Assembly: GCF_032854445.1 (NCBI RefSeq)
Contig: NC_088295.1
Location: 55,349,249 to 55,413,248, forward strand
Origin: Liolophura sinensis
Lineage: Eukaryota > Mollusca > Polyplacophora > Chitonida > Chitonidae
DNA: 64,000 nucleotides
Direction: 5' to 3'
Of this stretch, positions 23,651-37,800 are shown one piece after another. The position numbers and the translations under genes were made by a program. The notes below the pieces were generated by a model, which made no database searches, had not been told where the DNA came from, and worked only from the letters and a program-made list of their open reading frames with translations. The stretch's first letter is position 1; every line of letters begins with the position of its first letter.

Positions 23651-25857
23651 TCAGGACTGTGAGCACTCGTACAAAACCTCAGCCAAGATTTGCGCCACAT
23701 GTTGGTCAAGAATTTGAGACATGACTAATGCTAACAGTCTACTTTGATGATGTACAAATAAAGTCCGGTTTTCTGGCACGCGGGCCATGTGCACTAGCGT
23801 GGATGCAGCACGCCGAAGCATGTCCAGGCTAGTGCCCATTGTCTCAGGGTTGTCGCGCAGCATTTGCACACCGTGAGTGTTGGCCACTTGCAGGGCGTTC
23901 TGCTCGGCCGTTTCCAAGAAGTCAATGAGCAGTGATATACAAGGGTGCTGCATGGCAATGGCTCTGGCAGCACTGCTGTCCCCTTGCACCAGAGCCGCCA
24001 GCATCACGATCGCAAACTCCTGGGTCACTTGCTGCTTCTTGTTAGCCAGCAGTTTGCAGAGGTTACTGAACAGCTGTACAATACGACTAAATGGTGGAGT
24101 AGCTAGCATGAGATCCACATTAGCCTCCTGAATACTAAGTTTACACATGGTCTCCAGGACAAGCCGTTGGGGGGACAGGACGGAGGTGGATGGCATGGTG
24201 GGCAAGGGATCTTGGGCACATGCAGATGGACAGACAGACCAGTGAAGTAAGCCATCAAGAATTGGCAGGCAGATTTCCTCTGGATACTTGGACAGATTGA
24301 GCTTTCCAGACAAATTTGCCAGCGTGACCAGCGTGTTCTCCCGTAGTGCGTTCAAACAGTCCCACCACCAACCCTCGGCCCCGTGTGTTAAGTCAACCAG
24401 GTCCTCAGCTACGCTGTCATCATGGTCAAGCTTTGGCCGTTTCTTGGGGCGAACTTGATGGGTGTGATGCAGCAACAAGAGCTTGCCCAGAATGTATAAG
24501 AGTCCTGCATGTTTAGACATTTCCTTATCGTTTCCTGGAATGAATGACAAACTCCTGATGATGTTTGAAACACAAATGCAGCGCCGGCTGGTTTCTTCCT
24601 GAGCAGCAGAGGTAAGACAAAGGGCAGGCTCGTCCCTCTGGTAAGCTTCCTCTTCTAGATCTTCCTTTAATGGCCTCTTGAAGCCTCGTAGTAAATCCTT
24701 TGTGTTCTCAGAGCTGAAGAAACAAGCCAGGTATGGCTTACTGCTGCTATTGTCTTTGTCTTGGCATTCACTTTTCATGGAATTGTCTGCACTGGAATTG
24801 GCAGTGGAATCAGATGTTTCTTTCTCATTTGATTTCGTGGCACTATCTTCCTTAGAGTCACCAGAGACTGGCTCCTTAGAATCCTCGGTTTTCTTGCCCT
24901 CATCTGTTTTATTGTCCTTTCTTTCACCATTGACACACGACTTATCAGTGCCTGTTTCCACTTCCATTTTGTTGTTGTCTGGATCACTAGGTTCAGTTTT
25001 TATGGGAACTTTGAGGAAATCGTTTTTCACATGATCACTACTGTCCAAAACACAATTGCTTTTATTATTTGTGGAGTCCTTAGTGTTTACCTCAGGTACT
25101 TCCGCCTTAACACTGTCCTCTGTTGAAGTTCCATTCATCTCTTTAGAACATTCTTCTAATAATTCACAATTTTCCGTAGATGCTGAGCTATTCTCATCAC
25201 ATTCCCTCTCCATTTTGACTCTGGAGATGCTATTTTTAGAAATCCAGCGGTAGAACAGTTCCTTCATTATGGAGAGGTTATCATCACTTTCAAAATGCGT
25301 CGCTATATGTTTGGTAGTTTCCCCACACCCAACTTTCCAGTGACGCACGCCACTATCAAACCCTACATAAGTGTCCCAGAGTTTGGTGTCTGCCATTATA
25401 GCAGCATCTTTTGAGTTCTCTTCCACTTTGACAGACTTCCCCTGCCTTGTGACATACGTGTAGTTCTCCCAATTAAAACTGTCTTTCAATTCCTTAGGAT
25501 CTGGCACTACCAATCGACTGTCACAATCAATCTCATCCCTGCTCATGTCCATTTCCAGAGACTCATCAGCCTCAGCATCGTCCTCTGACGTGACTTTTAA
25601 TTTTTTACGCGGCGACAGCGATTCTGCCTTCTTCGCACGTCCAATTTCAAGTTCCTCAAAGAAACCAAAGATCTGAACGAGGCACTGGCGGAAGTGTTCT
25701 ATCAACACCTCCAATAATCCAGGAAGATGAATTAGACCGAAGTAGCCCACTGTGTTGTCATCATACAGCATCACTGAGAGGGTATCCAATGCCCACGTGC
25801 TCTCTGCTAACATGCCAGACTTCAGGGCCATCATCAACCTCCAAGCTTCTATAGGAC
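23651..25857 (-). CDS. ARID1: ARID1 last coding exon (acidic linker, BAF250_C domain, stop)
   Basis: Acceptor AG at 25859-25858; the CDS runs to TGA at 23653-23651 (734 codons plus a split one). It starts PIEAWRLMMALKSGMLAEST (human [20 protein letters not shown]) and continues WALDTLSVMLYDDN. After an acidic Ser/Glu/Lys/Thr-rich linker with HWKVGCGETTKHIATHFES come the BAF250_C helical repeats: CICVSNIIRSLSFIPGND, LGKLLLLHH (an LxxLL-type motif), WWWDCLNALRENTLVTLANL, LSPQRLVLETMCKLSIQ and the end LYECSQS. In the family this region assembles the BAF core. KKRPK near residue 1869 is a plausible nuclear localisation signal. The gene ends in the same motif family as human (FLIGQS). Confidence 0.97.
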
Positions 25858-28800
25858 CTACAACACAAAGTTAACATGCTACACTTAACACCATCACTAT
25901 CTTTTAGACAACCTCCTTCCTAGTTTCTAAAGCCATAAAATCATAACATTAATGGACACCTCACGAAATGGAACCAGTAGCTCTCATTTGTCTAGGGGCT
26001 CCTTGACTGGAATCTCCAGGGGCTTTACATTATAGAGGTAATTTCCATATTTTGAATCTCTTGAGCCAGGTGCCGGTTATTTATTTCTGTATCTGACTGC
26101 TGTTTAATGCCACACGCAAGTAAGAACTTTTCAATTACACGATTGCAGCATAGTTTTATGGGTAGAGAAAATCAGACTGGAACTTACAAACTTTTCTAAC
26201 TACACAACTGCACACTATTCTGGTGGAAAACAAGTGGTCTTCAATGAACGACACAAGGTAAAATTACAAAAACAACATTAGCTGTGCCAAGACACACATT
26301 AACCACGATCCACTTAGATCTGGAGCTGTCACGCTGAAAGCTCAACGGAAATTTCACCGGCTATATAATAGTGGCAGTGCATGAAATAGTTCTCTTTCTT
26401 AACTATTTCAAGGGCTTTGGACGTCCCAGTCTTAACAATTGCTACACCTTTACCATGGTAGCATCTGCTCCTAGATGCTCCGCTATTTGGTGAATTGTAC
26501 TGCACAAATCTCCCGAGGAATAGTCACAGTACATACCAACATCTTTGCTTGTGAGCTTTTTCCGTTTTGCCAACAGAGGCTGGATGGCTTCCACACTGTC
26601 AGGTGGGAAAATGATCTCCTTTTTCGGCATAAAGTGAGTATTCTGTATCATTCCGGACTTCTGTAACAGCAAAGTCATACCATCTGACATTAGCAAAACA
26701 ACAACTGTCCCTTAAAGGGATATGGAATCATTTCTAATTGGCTGGTGTATGAGATGTATGTTTCAAACAAAGACAGAGAGGAATCACCTTAACAAATGTA
26801 CTTATGTCACCATGGTTTAACGGGGGCCTCCGTGGCTCAGTTGGGTAGCCCGCTAGCGCAGCGTTATGACCCAGAAGTCTCTCACCAATGCACTCGCTGT
26901 GAGTTGAAGTCCAGCTCATGCTGGCTTCCTCTCCGGCCTTACATGGTAAGGTCTGTCAGCAACCTGCGGATGGTCGTGGGTTTCCCCCGGGCTGTGTTCG
27001 GTTTTCACCCACCATAATGCTGGCCGCCGTCGTATAAGTGAAATATTATTGAGTACAGCGTAAAACACCAATCAAATAAATAAATCATGGTTTAATAGAC
27101 TGTTGCCAGGCTCTAGAATTTTTTCCACTTAGTTTTATGGGCACAGTTTAACATGACACCTAACTCGTGAAGGGTTTTCATTTATAATTCAAGAAGGTCC
27201 AAGTTCAAAAGTAGATGACTGAATTGAAAGCAATTATGTCACAATTAGTACTGATACAAATGATCAGAGTATCTGAAGTGGGCCTCTATATGAACAACAG
27301 ACAGCTTTCTGCAGGCTGCTACCTGCCCTTTCTGAACACCCTACAACTTTTGTTTAGGTGTTCATATTTGGTATACCCATCTGTCAGTGAGAGCAGGAGG
27401 TATGACATACCTGTAACTTAGGAGGTGACATGTAGCCCATCTTTTCTCTCTGAGGAGACATCTGTCTGTTAAGTCTGTTATACATGGCCATATTAGAATG
27501 GTGTCCCGGGGGAATGTTGCCCATGGAGGGCCCTGAATAAGGGGAGCCTGGGTGCTGCGGAGGGTATCGAGGCATGGGTGACCATCCACTCATGTCACGG
27601 CGAGATTCTGGAAAGAGGAAATATAAGCAACGGGTTTAACACTTTCAACAACCAATGTATTCTCTTGCAAATATCTCCCTGCCTACAGGTAACTCAAGAT
27701 CTGTTGAGAAATCAAAATGTTTCTGAAAGAAAAGCTTTTGGAGGATTACATCTTTTATGTATGATGAATCTTAGGAATCAGATTCTAATGATGAATGACC
27801 ACGTGAAATATGTTTGTGACAGGCAGAAAACAGAAACAAAGACGCTGAATCAAACCCTGAGATACCATGATGAATTTGTTCCATGCAAACTTTAACACAC
27901 GTACTCGAGAATATGGGATAAAAGTTCTTAAGAAACAGACCACTTTGCTGACAAGGCAACAACGGTACCTGAATGTGAGCTACACTTGGATCTTTATCTT
28001 CCAATGTATTTAATACTGATCATCTACTTCTGAATCCTAAGACAATGATACTATCTGTACTCCGCTGGGGTTGCTCAGAAACTTTTTTAAGATCTCGTCT
28101 CTAGGATTTTGTTAAGGTCAATCATAATAAGCTTCTATGGTATGCTCTGATCAGTGTTTCGTTGCCTTACAAATCTGAATGCTTCTACTACCAACAGGAT
28201 TTCTTTGTAAATAAGAAAAAGTTTTTCCCGCATAAGCCTGTCCAATATCCTCAAATAGTTTTCAACTCCATTCAATTCAAACTGCAGTCTAAATGTATTT
28301 TGTATTACAATAATGCACATGCCATCAAATGTGACGTAACACAAACCAAGCCTATCAAAAGAACTCCCATTCTTGGTTTTAGTTAAACATAAATAAAAAC
28401 ATGTAAAGGAACCATGACCAGGTAAGTGGTGAATAACAACAATTCTAAGAACCTTTCACATTTCTAATAGTTTATCAGCTCATGAAGATAAAGCATGCTT
28501 AAATGACACCATGTATTGATAATGTATGACAGCATAAATGAAAGCATGCAGTTTTGGATATAGATGCTTGAGAGATTAGTCTAATATTTTTTCCATTTTC
28601 ATCATTCACAGGTGAGGAGAACACAAACAAACCAATTCCTGAAACCAGGGACATAGCCTCCTGTAATAATCAAGGAATATTTCATATTTTCAGTTTAGCT
28701 GATCTCTTAACCGACAATATTGGTTGACCTTGAACAATGGGTCAGCCGCTGTAATTCAGCAAGCAGCATGGATACACACTGGTGTCCTTACTGCTGTTAC

Positions 28801-31800
28801 ATCTTTATAATGCTCCACGTGCAAAACAACACAGATAACACTAAAGCCAACCAAAAGGTGCACAGCTATTCAACAGGCATCCTATTTTTTCCGGTAACTT
28901 TTCAGTAATATCAAGCTTCACAGAAATTCTGACAATAAAAAAAAAAAAAATGTTCTTTTCCTTTTCTTTTTTCATTTTGGGGACTCTCGTGGAGATTTGT
29001 TAAGGCATTTTTGTATTTCGTAACAAGCTTCTGACAACATGCAAAGGTGGTCTCTGATGGCACCTGCAGTATTACCAAAACACAAGTTGATGCCCCCATT
29101 CTACATGTTTGGTGGACATTGCCATTATTTGTGTGTTGATCGGTCAATTACCAGTGGGTATTAGAGTGAATTAGAAGTGAAACCTCAGCATACACTGTGT
29201 AGTCACACCAAGTAAAAGTCACTTCACCAAGCAAGACAATCACAAAACCAGACCACATGTTAATGGCCCCCAATGAGAGCCGACACAGAACAAGTGCAGG
29301 AGAGCATGGTGTCTGTCTGACACCATCAGAACACCCACCGGCCATTTGTCCGTCATGGTGAGGAGGTAGCATACCCGAGCGGTGTGGACCATACCCAGAT
29401 CCCATGGTGTTTTTCTCGCCGTACATTGACGGCTGCTGGCAATAAGCTGCAGGGAAAAATAAACGCAGGCAGACCTCTATTAATTTTTGGACTGGAAGGT
29501 CATAAACTAGGTCCTCATTTGCTCTAGAGTCTCTTCATACTAAATCACACTATCATTTTGTTGGGCACAAAAAATGTGCCCAACTGTTTCCCTGTATTTT
29601 CCCATTATTCCTAGTTATGCTTCATCAGAAATCCATTTTCTCCTCACAACACCAAACAAGCTCTGAGCTAACAGAAAATTGAAAGCCTTTTGACTGAGGG
29701 GCAGATGACCCTCCCAAATGCAACACACCCTGAATGGACAGCTGGGAGCAGTAATCTAGTTTGAAGAGCTGCCATAGACTTATGCTGCATGTTCAGCGGA
29801 GAACACTACGTTAAGCTCCATGTGCAGAAGTAGGCCTGTTGACCATATTTGTCCAAGAAATCACTGACATGACTTACTTGTACACACTTAGCTTAACTTT
29901 GTAATATCCCTTGGAAAGATGATACATATTGATTTCCATGGTGTGATTTTTTTCTATCTACGCAGCGTAAAAAAAAAAACAAAAAAGAAATGCACAATTA
30001 AGGCATAGAGTGGCAGCCAGCCATCAAGCCAAGCAGACAGGTTGATGGAAGCATGAAAATTGAAGGGCAGGCCTTATTTCATGAAGCGCACGTGACATTG
30101 TGTTCATTCGATTACTGTAGCAATGCAATATCTAAACTGCTCCCTGCTGTTGCAATCTTTTGAACACAACATTACTAGCTCAGTGTCAAGAGGCCACAGC
30201 TAGATGGCATGTTCAGTTACCTGGTGGCATGTTGTATTCCGGGCGCTCCAAGTAGCGCTTGGGCGGTGTGCCATAAATGGGTCTTTGGCTGGGGAATGGC
30301 GAGGACTGTGCAGACTGAGGGGTGGAGGGCTGTGGCGGCTGCTGGTGTGGGGGTGGAGGAGGTGTCGGGTAGCGCTGATACTGATCGGGTCCGCTCATGG
30401 TCTTACTTGGGGTAGGAAATCCAGAGCCCTGATTTGGAAAGCCCGCTTGCTGATTGTACTGGTTGGGCTGTGACATTGGAGGACGGGGGGAGGCCTGCTG
30501 ACTGCTGTAACGGCCTGGGTACATCTGGTCGGGCCCGTGCTGCTGTGATGGGGGTACACCACCCATAGGCTGCTGGGGGTGAGAAGGTGAGCGGAATGGC
30601 TGGTTCCCAGGAGGGGCCATTGAGCCTTGCTGCTCATACCTATATACAACAACAGATTAAATACACGTTATATTATCTATATTTCTATAACTTATAATAA
30701 CATGAAATAAAAAAACAAACAAAAGGACACTATGTGCAAATAAAATATACGTCTAATCAACCAAAGTTTCAATCAATCAGATCCAAGACACAAATCATCC
30801 CAATAAATCCTTATTCATCCATAAGAATCTTTCACAAGTTCATTTCAATGATACCTTATGTCATGACTGAGACAGATACCTCCAGTCTGCTGGTAAAGAT
30901 TAATTGGTGTTTTATGCTGAACTACCTCATGAATATGACAACATATCCATAGGTGGAGGAGACTGAGTAAACCACCAGCCTTTTCTACAAGTTCTGCATG
31001 AATTTCCCCCACAGAGCAAGAAAAAGCTATAAGCCATATTGGTGCAAAGCAAGAGGTCTTCAAGACCTTCATGTCAGATGACCTGAATGACCACAAGAGT
31101 AAGGTTGATGTAGATTTTTCATGATTAGAGGATACTGCGCTTTACAGTGACAGTTAAATACAATAAATATTGCTCAAGCGAGAGGTTGAAAAGATAACGC
31201 AGGGGATACAGATTTGACAGGGTTATCTTTTCCAGCTTTCACGAGATCACTGAATATGGCATTCAACCTTAACTCTGCAACAGCAAAGTATAAATATTCT
31301 TTTCATCATTTGTATTTGATAATATGACAATTCTGAGCAATTAAATGTTTATATGTTGAATGCCTTTAGCTGCACACCTTCAGACTTACACACAGTATGA
31401 AGTCAGGTGTTGTTGGAGGAACTAAAGTTAACCTTGTATTATGACGTCATCTCACTCAGTTCAAATTAAAACATCATAAAATTAAATATTTCTTTTCTGA
31501 TATTATGTAACATATGAAAATGTAAAACCAAAAGTGATGTCTGACGTGAAATAACGTTTTAATCGTTGAAAGAAATCCTGACACTTCACTTATACAATGA
31601 TAATAAAATGCACCTTTCAAACTGCTGCTGCCCGAAAGGATACTGGCCACTGGTGGGACCAGCCTGATTCATACGATTCCCACTGAACTGACTGGAGTTA
31701 TTACTGCTGTAGGGGTCTGCCGACTGGTTGCCACTGAAGCCATCTGTGGACAACTGTGACCCAGGGGGACCAGGGGGCCCAGGTGGTCTACGGTAAGACT

Positions 31801-34800
31801 CGTTGAAAGGTTCTGTTTGATTTGGGGTACGATTCATTGTGTCATTGTAGTTGCTAGCAACAGGATGGCCTGCACTGCTGTTATAGGGTGGCACAGGAAC
31901 ATTGCTGCCTCCCATTCCACCGCGATTACCAAACTGATTGTAGCTGTTGTTCATTGATGTGGGCGGTTGCATCCCAGAGTTGTAAGGCATCTGGTTGTTC
32001 CCTCCATACCTGGGGTACTGTGTGTTAGGGTTAGTGTTCGGCTCATCCGCAAATGGATCCTGCACACTGACGCTGTCCGCATTGTTCGGCATCATGTTGC
32101 TGGCATTACCAGGCTGCGGGGGAGGCATTCCATTGCTACCCGGCCCCATCATATTGTTTTGTGGCATGTTGTAGTTGTTGTGAGGCATCATGCTGTTCTG
32201 GGGCATGTTTCCAGGCATCATAGTCCCTTGCATGTTGCCACCGCCCCCCATGGGCTGGTGGGCACCCATGGGATGGGGCTGCATGGAGCCCATGGCACCA
32301 GGAGGGGGCATGTTTGGCAGGCCCCCACCCATATTGTTCATCATGCTGTTGGGTGGCATCATGCTGTTGCCCATTGGCCCCATACCTACATCGTTGCCCA
32401 TGTAGCCCGTAGGCTGCTGCATGCCTGGGTGGAAGGACTCCATTCCCTGACTGTTGGGCGCGCTGGCTGGTCGGAATGCATCTTGAGATCCTTGAGAATT
32501 AGCTGAGAGAAGCATGCAAAAAAAAAATCAACATGAGTAAATGCAAAACCTATTACATGTACAACATAGCTATGTGATATACAATCATGTACATAAATGT
32601 GTGATAAAATGTAAATATGCTACAACCACAATGACATTTTTATACATGTTTGAAAATATTTAATGTCGTACTTGGTTTCGAACAATTTCAGATTTCTTAG
32701 CCAGTTTTAAAAGTGTCTTGATCTGGGATGTTTTTAGTCTGGTCAGCATACCATGTTGTTGCCACAGAATCTCAGAAATACTGCATTCAAACCCCTAAAC
32801 ATTCACTCATTCCCTCAGTGAGAGTTCTAAGTCAATTACGCTTTTCTCATTAGCACATGCCTATTTCCAATGTTGAATAATCATGTTTCATAGTCACTTC
32901 TTTTATTCCTAAAAGTTGAATCAAACTTGAACATCTCTTTCAAGCAGCTAACAGTACAGTATCCTTCATACCAATATTACTGCATAGTCTTTCACCCAAT
33001 TACTGTAAATCTGTAACACACCTTTTGGACGTCTAAAGCACTTTTCCCAGTGAAATTTATGCACACAATTACTCAAAGTTAAATACAAAGTAAAAATGAT
33101 CTCATTGTGTAGCTAAAGATCTAGGGGTCATTAAACTGGGCAAATTATTACAAACCCAGGAGTTCTTCTGGAATGCTTAAAAAATACTGATTGCAGCATA
33201 AGTTGAAAAAGTATTTTATGTCTACAGAAGAAGTGTTAAGACAAAAAGTGAGCAGATTCGGATCTGCTTTATCCTACCTGGTGAGGGTGCTCGAGCCCGG
33301 TTCTTACTTTCCCTTTTCTGCTGGAGCGCAGCCTCCATTTGGGCCAGGATAGGGGCAGGATCAATCCCCCCCTTGTCGAATTTACACTCGTAAGAAAACA
33401 GGTATTTGATGTAATTTTTCTTCAGCGTAAAGGCAGCACTAGCAGAGGCCCCAATGTTCACCACACCACAGATTTCTTTCCACTTTTTTGTTTTCGTCAC
33501 CTGAAAGTCGCACATTTCAACAGAATCATAATGAGATATTAAGTTTTGGAGCTGAAAAAAAATCACGCAAAATGATTTTCTTAGTCATGGACAAATTTTA
33601 GATGAAATACAGATATGTCTTAAATTATTCTACTGTACAAATTTACAAATACACAACCTTTATGAGGACTTACCTCTACCATCCCTCCTTTCTCTCTCAC
33701 TTGTAAATACAATTTGTACAAGTCTAATGGCTGCTTGCTAATAGAAGGCATGGCAGTCACAGGGTTTCCTTTTTCCTCTAAATACTGGAATAATTTTTCC
33801 AGGAAGGGCCGCCTGTTGGGCTCATCTCCCATTTCAAACAGCTTACTCAGGTCAGGCGTGCTGGACTTCTGAAATCACAGTGCACAAAAATCACAGGTTA
33901 AAAACACGGTCACAGATCTGTTACAAATTTAAAACATTTCAACATAAATATGTTGAACTAGCCTTTCTGGCATGATGTGAACTTCTACATCTCCATCCAT
34001 TACCAATTTGATCAGCAATTAAACATGCAGCACGTAGATACACTCATCTGTAAGAGAAGAGTGTATCACCTGTACAGCGACTGTACACTGTGTTTTTTTA
34101 AACGAATTTATCATACATACAGTAATACAGATGGTTTTTTAAAGATACAAATGTCATCAGTGTTTAAGAAGATCACCCACTTACCACTGCCATGTAAGCA
34201 ACCCACTATGAACCAAATAAAAATGCCAATTAAATATAAATAAATCACTACATTGTTAGGTCCTTCATACAGGTGTGCTATCCAATAATCCTGTTCAAAG
34301 TATTTCCATGTTCCCTTGGTTTTTCCACCATTTATCAGTAATATGAAATCATCAAAAAACAGTGAACAATAACAATATTAACAATTCATGCAAAACAAAA
34401 TAAAATGGGTGACAAACAAAACCTTCAAACATATGCTTGGTGCAACTAGAATGTGAGCACGACTGCTCCCGATTAAAGATCAGTATCATACCCTTGATAA
34501 TGTAGTGGTAATGCCAAATTAATGGAGTGAAAAACCATGCACCAAAACTAGCTGGTTATTAAATCATTCTGAATGTTTCCTCATTAAGCTCGTGAAAGTA
34601 CCAACATAGGCATGCAATAAAACACGATACATCAACGTACATATTCCTGTACACGACTGAGAGCAAGGAATTCCAACTGCCACCAGGGGTGGTAATCCAG
34701 AAAATTCTCAAAATACATGTACATGTTTTAGATTTACTATATTTGCCATAAAAATGTTGCCCATAAATCTATAATTTTAAAGCCAAATATATTACATTAG

Positions 34801-37800
34801 GTTATATTTTTCCCCTAGAATATCACTCTACCTTCTGAACAAACCTCAAGATACCTACTTAAAACTCTCAGAATCTGGTAAAATGAGCAACTTAGCCATG
34901 GACTAAATTTACAGTCAAATACAGTCGGCTCAGAGTTACCTTTCCTTTCCTACAGACCTATCAGTTATATCACAAGTCCTGTTTAACTGACGATAAACAG
35001 CGAGAACAGATGCACCAATAAAAATATATACCGTTTTCACAATTTGGAACACATTTGACATATGTTGACTGGCATCCTGTGGGAAAAGGGGCCAAAAACT
35101 GGGGATAGACTGGAGAATGAAGGCGGTTAAAGTCTAAAAGAAGGATTTGAACAGGTTAAATGCAGTGGCAATGGTTTGAGTCAGCAAAGTCAGTAAGTTC
35201 AGTCATTCATTCGAGTACTCCATCTTCCAGTTGTTTATTGACTACCATGGTTAATACCCAGTAACAAAGCAGTGTTTAAAATACTTTAATCCATATTACA
35301 AAGAATCACCAAAGCACAATACTTATACCGTACTACACCAACAGCCATACCAGCAAACAGTGAATGAGACAGACAATAATAACCCGGGTGGGTGGAGTGA
35401 TGGGACAGGGAAGGCTGGCGTGGACGGAGCGAGTGGACAGGGCATAGGACCAAGGGGGTCAGGCCTCCTCCCTTCCCCAGGGAATGAGGGTGTGAGGGGT
35501 AAGGGTGGAGGGATACGGGAGTTAGGGCTGTATGGGGCACACATGGATGGAAGCATGCAAGCCAGTGATACCCATGAAGTTTGGACCCAAGAAAAGGGGA
35601 GACAACCCCTGCCCCTTCTCCAGCCCACCGCGTCAACAGGACAAATATTGAACCCCAGTGTCACAGTACTGTGCTTACATACGGTACACCACCAACCAAT
35701 GACTGGCAAGGTGCCACACCATATCAACTGTGACCACCAGACCACGGACACGCGACAAAACTAGACCAACCCCACCGGAGAGAGGACCAGCCCTGTGGTT
35801 AGTCCCACTTACTGGTGTGCCAGGCCAACTGGGGCTGCTAATGTTGTCAAATTCCTCATGAAAGGACGACACACTCGCGGTGCCTGGCGACGGGGCTATG
35901 CCAACAGGGGTTTGTGGCAGGCTTACACTCTCCTATGGAACAAATACACACAAAGTTTACACCAACTCACTTTGAGAAGATCGGGACTCAAAGAGGGAAA
36001 AAAAACAAAAAACAATTATCAGGATCCCAATAGTGTTCATGAAACCTGTACTTTCCACTTAAGAATGTGTCGCAGGCAAACTTCAGTGTATAATGAACTG
36101 TAATCTTCCAATGATCCGCATGCCTGACTATAAGCATCTAACAAAGTCACGCAGCTGCTTACAGCCAATGATAAGTCATCTTATACTACTGCCATTCAGA
36201 ACTCTAGAATCTAGTGAACAGAACAAATGCAGATAAGAAAACTAAAAAATAGACATCAAATTGTCAGTGGCATGCCTGAAACATAAAGGATTAATCCTTG
36301 TCGGGCAGTGCGCCGTGAGTTCTTCAGAGAAAAACAAGGACAGCATTTAAGACACAGGCAAATGAGACTATTCTAAAGTTCAAGTCAACTGAAAAACAAA
36401 ACCACATCAAAGGGCCAGCAGCACATCTGCCACGAGGAGTAGTCTCCCCTGCATCCCTTCAGCCTCAACCCTGGCATTCTGTCCTCTCCAGCAGCCCTGT
36501 TGTTGGCTCTTCACAAAGTACCAGCATTCTCAATTCTAGCAAGATACAGAACAGAGCCTGATATCCCCAGTACAGAGATATTAAAACACGGGATATATGG
36601 AGAAGTTACAGAGAGAGAAAATCGTCTACTGAACACATTCACATGCATGTGCCAGAAGTCAACAATTTATCTAGGCTATGAACAGGGTTAGACGACAAAT
36701 CTGAAGAAAAACTAAACTTCTGTGGATCTTCGTCCCTTTACCTTTTTCTTTTTGTCCGGCGTATCTTCTACGACAGCTGGTGTACACACAACGGGCAAGT
36801 TGACCATGTTTTCTGAGTGAGCATCTGTACTGCTGCTATTGCTGTTCTCAGCAATGCTCGTCACTGGGCTGGTTATACTCTGTGTCACCACGGTTGAGGT
36901 AGTTACTACAACAACAACGCTCAACTTATAACTAATACACATGCATATATAATGTACCTATACTTGGTGTTAATTAACTTACTTGACTAGTTTTTTTATG
37001 ACTTTCTTGGGAATGTTTCATGTAAATGCAAATGACCTAAAATTTTGTCAATGGCCAGATTGCTCATGTTGTCCATAAGTTCTATTGATCTTAAAAAGAC
37101 TTATTTGAAAGTTGGGATATCCTTCTGGAAAAACCCCCGAGAGGTAATATTTTGTGACATTTATTTGCTCTAAAATTTATTAGGGTAAAATTTCAGACCA
37201 TATACAACATATCACAACAATCATTTTCATGGGTGGCAGAAACTAGGCGGAAGCCCTGGGCAAACTACCACACATCCTTTGTGCTTGTATACATCTGAAT
37301 GATGAATCCTCTGATTCACAAAGGCACAACTGGGAGAATGAAAACTGGGGCCAAACCTTCATTGATAAAAAGGGCTACTGGGAACCTTTCACCATCCAAA
37401 GGCCTAATATTTTGGGCATTTCACATGATAAAATCAGAAGACAGAGTTGATTTTCTATCCTCTTGATCCTCATGTTTTTTATGATTGTTTTTTAAGGCAA
37501 TTTCTGGACAGGGTATACAACAATATCATTCATGTGAACAGTTTCATGGATTTGTTTGTATAACTATAAGAATTCAGTTCCATACACATCAGTCTAACAA
37601 ATGTGAAGAATTTTGTCTATGGGTTAAGGGTGAATATAGGACTAATTTGACAATCTGTCCAGAGATGAATTTGACAACTTCGTTAAATTTCCCAGGAATT
37701 TTTCTGAACCTTCATTGTCTAACAGCCAATACAGACTTAGCCGGCTTTTAGTTTGGGACTAGCTTTAAGTTTGGGGGGGGGGGGGGGGAGGGGGGGGGTC

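Noticed and set aside
24678-25034. 118-codon + strand open frame opposite the last ARID1 exon
   Set aside because: Antisense by-product of the Ser/Glu/Lys-rich linker.
26821-26915. Functional tRNA gene
   Set aside because: The tRNA-like head continues into a SINE body with a target-site duplication, and cloverleaf pairing is poor.
31967-32506. 179-codon open frame on the + strand (His/Val/Arg-rich)
   Set aside because: Exact antisense of the ARID1 Met/Gly-rich exon; codons complementary to ATG and GGN produce His/Pro words. No independent support.
35323-35764. Overlapping 134- and 142-codon frames in the G-rich intron tract
   Set aside because: Biased base composition removes stops on both strands. 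No family resemblance; the real exon in this area is 35813-35932.
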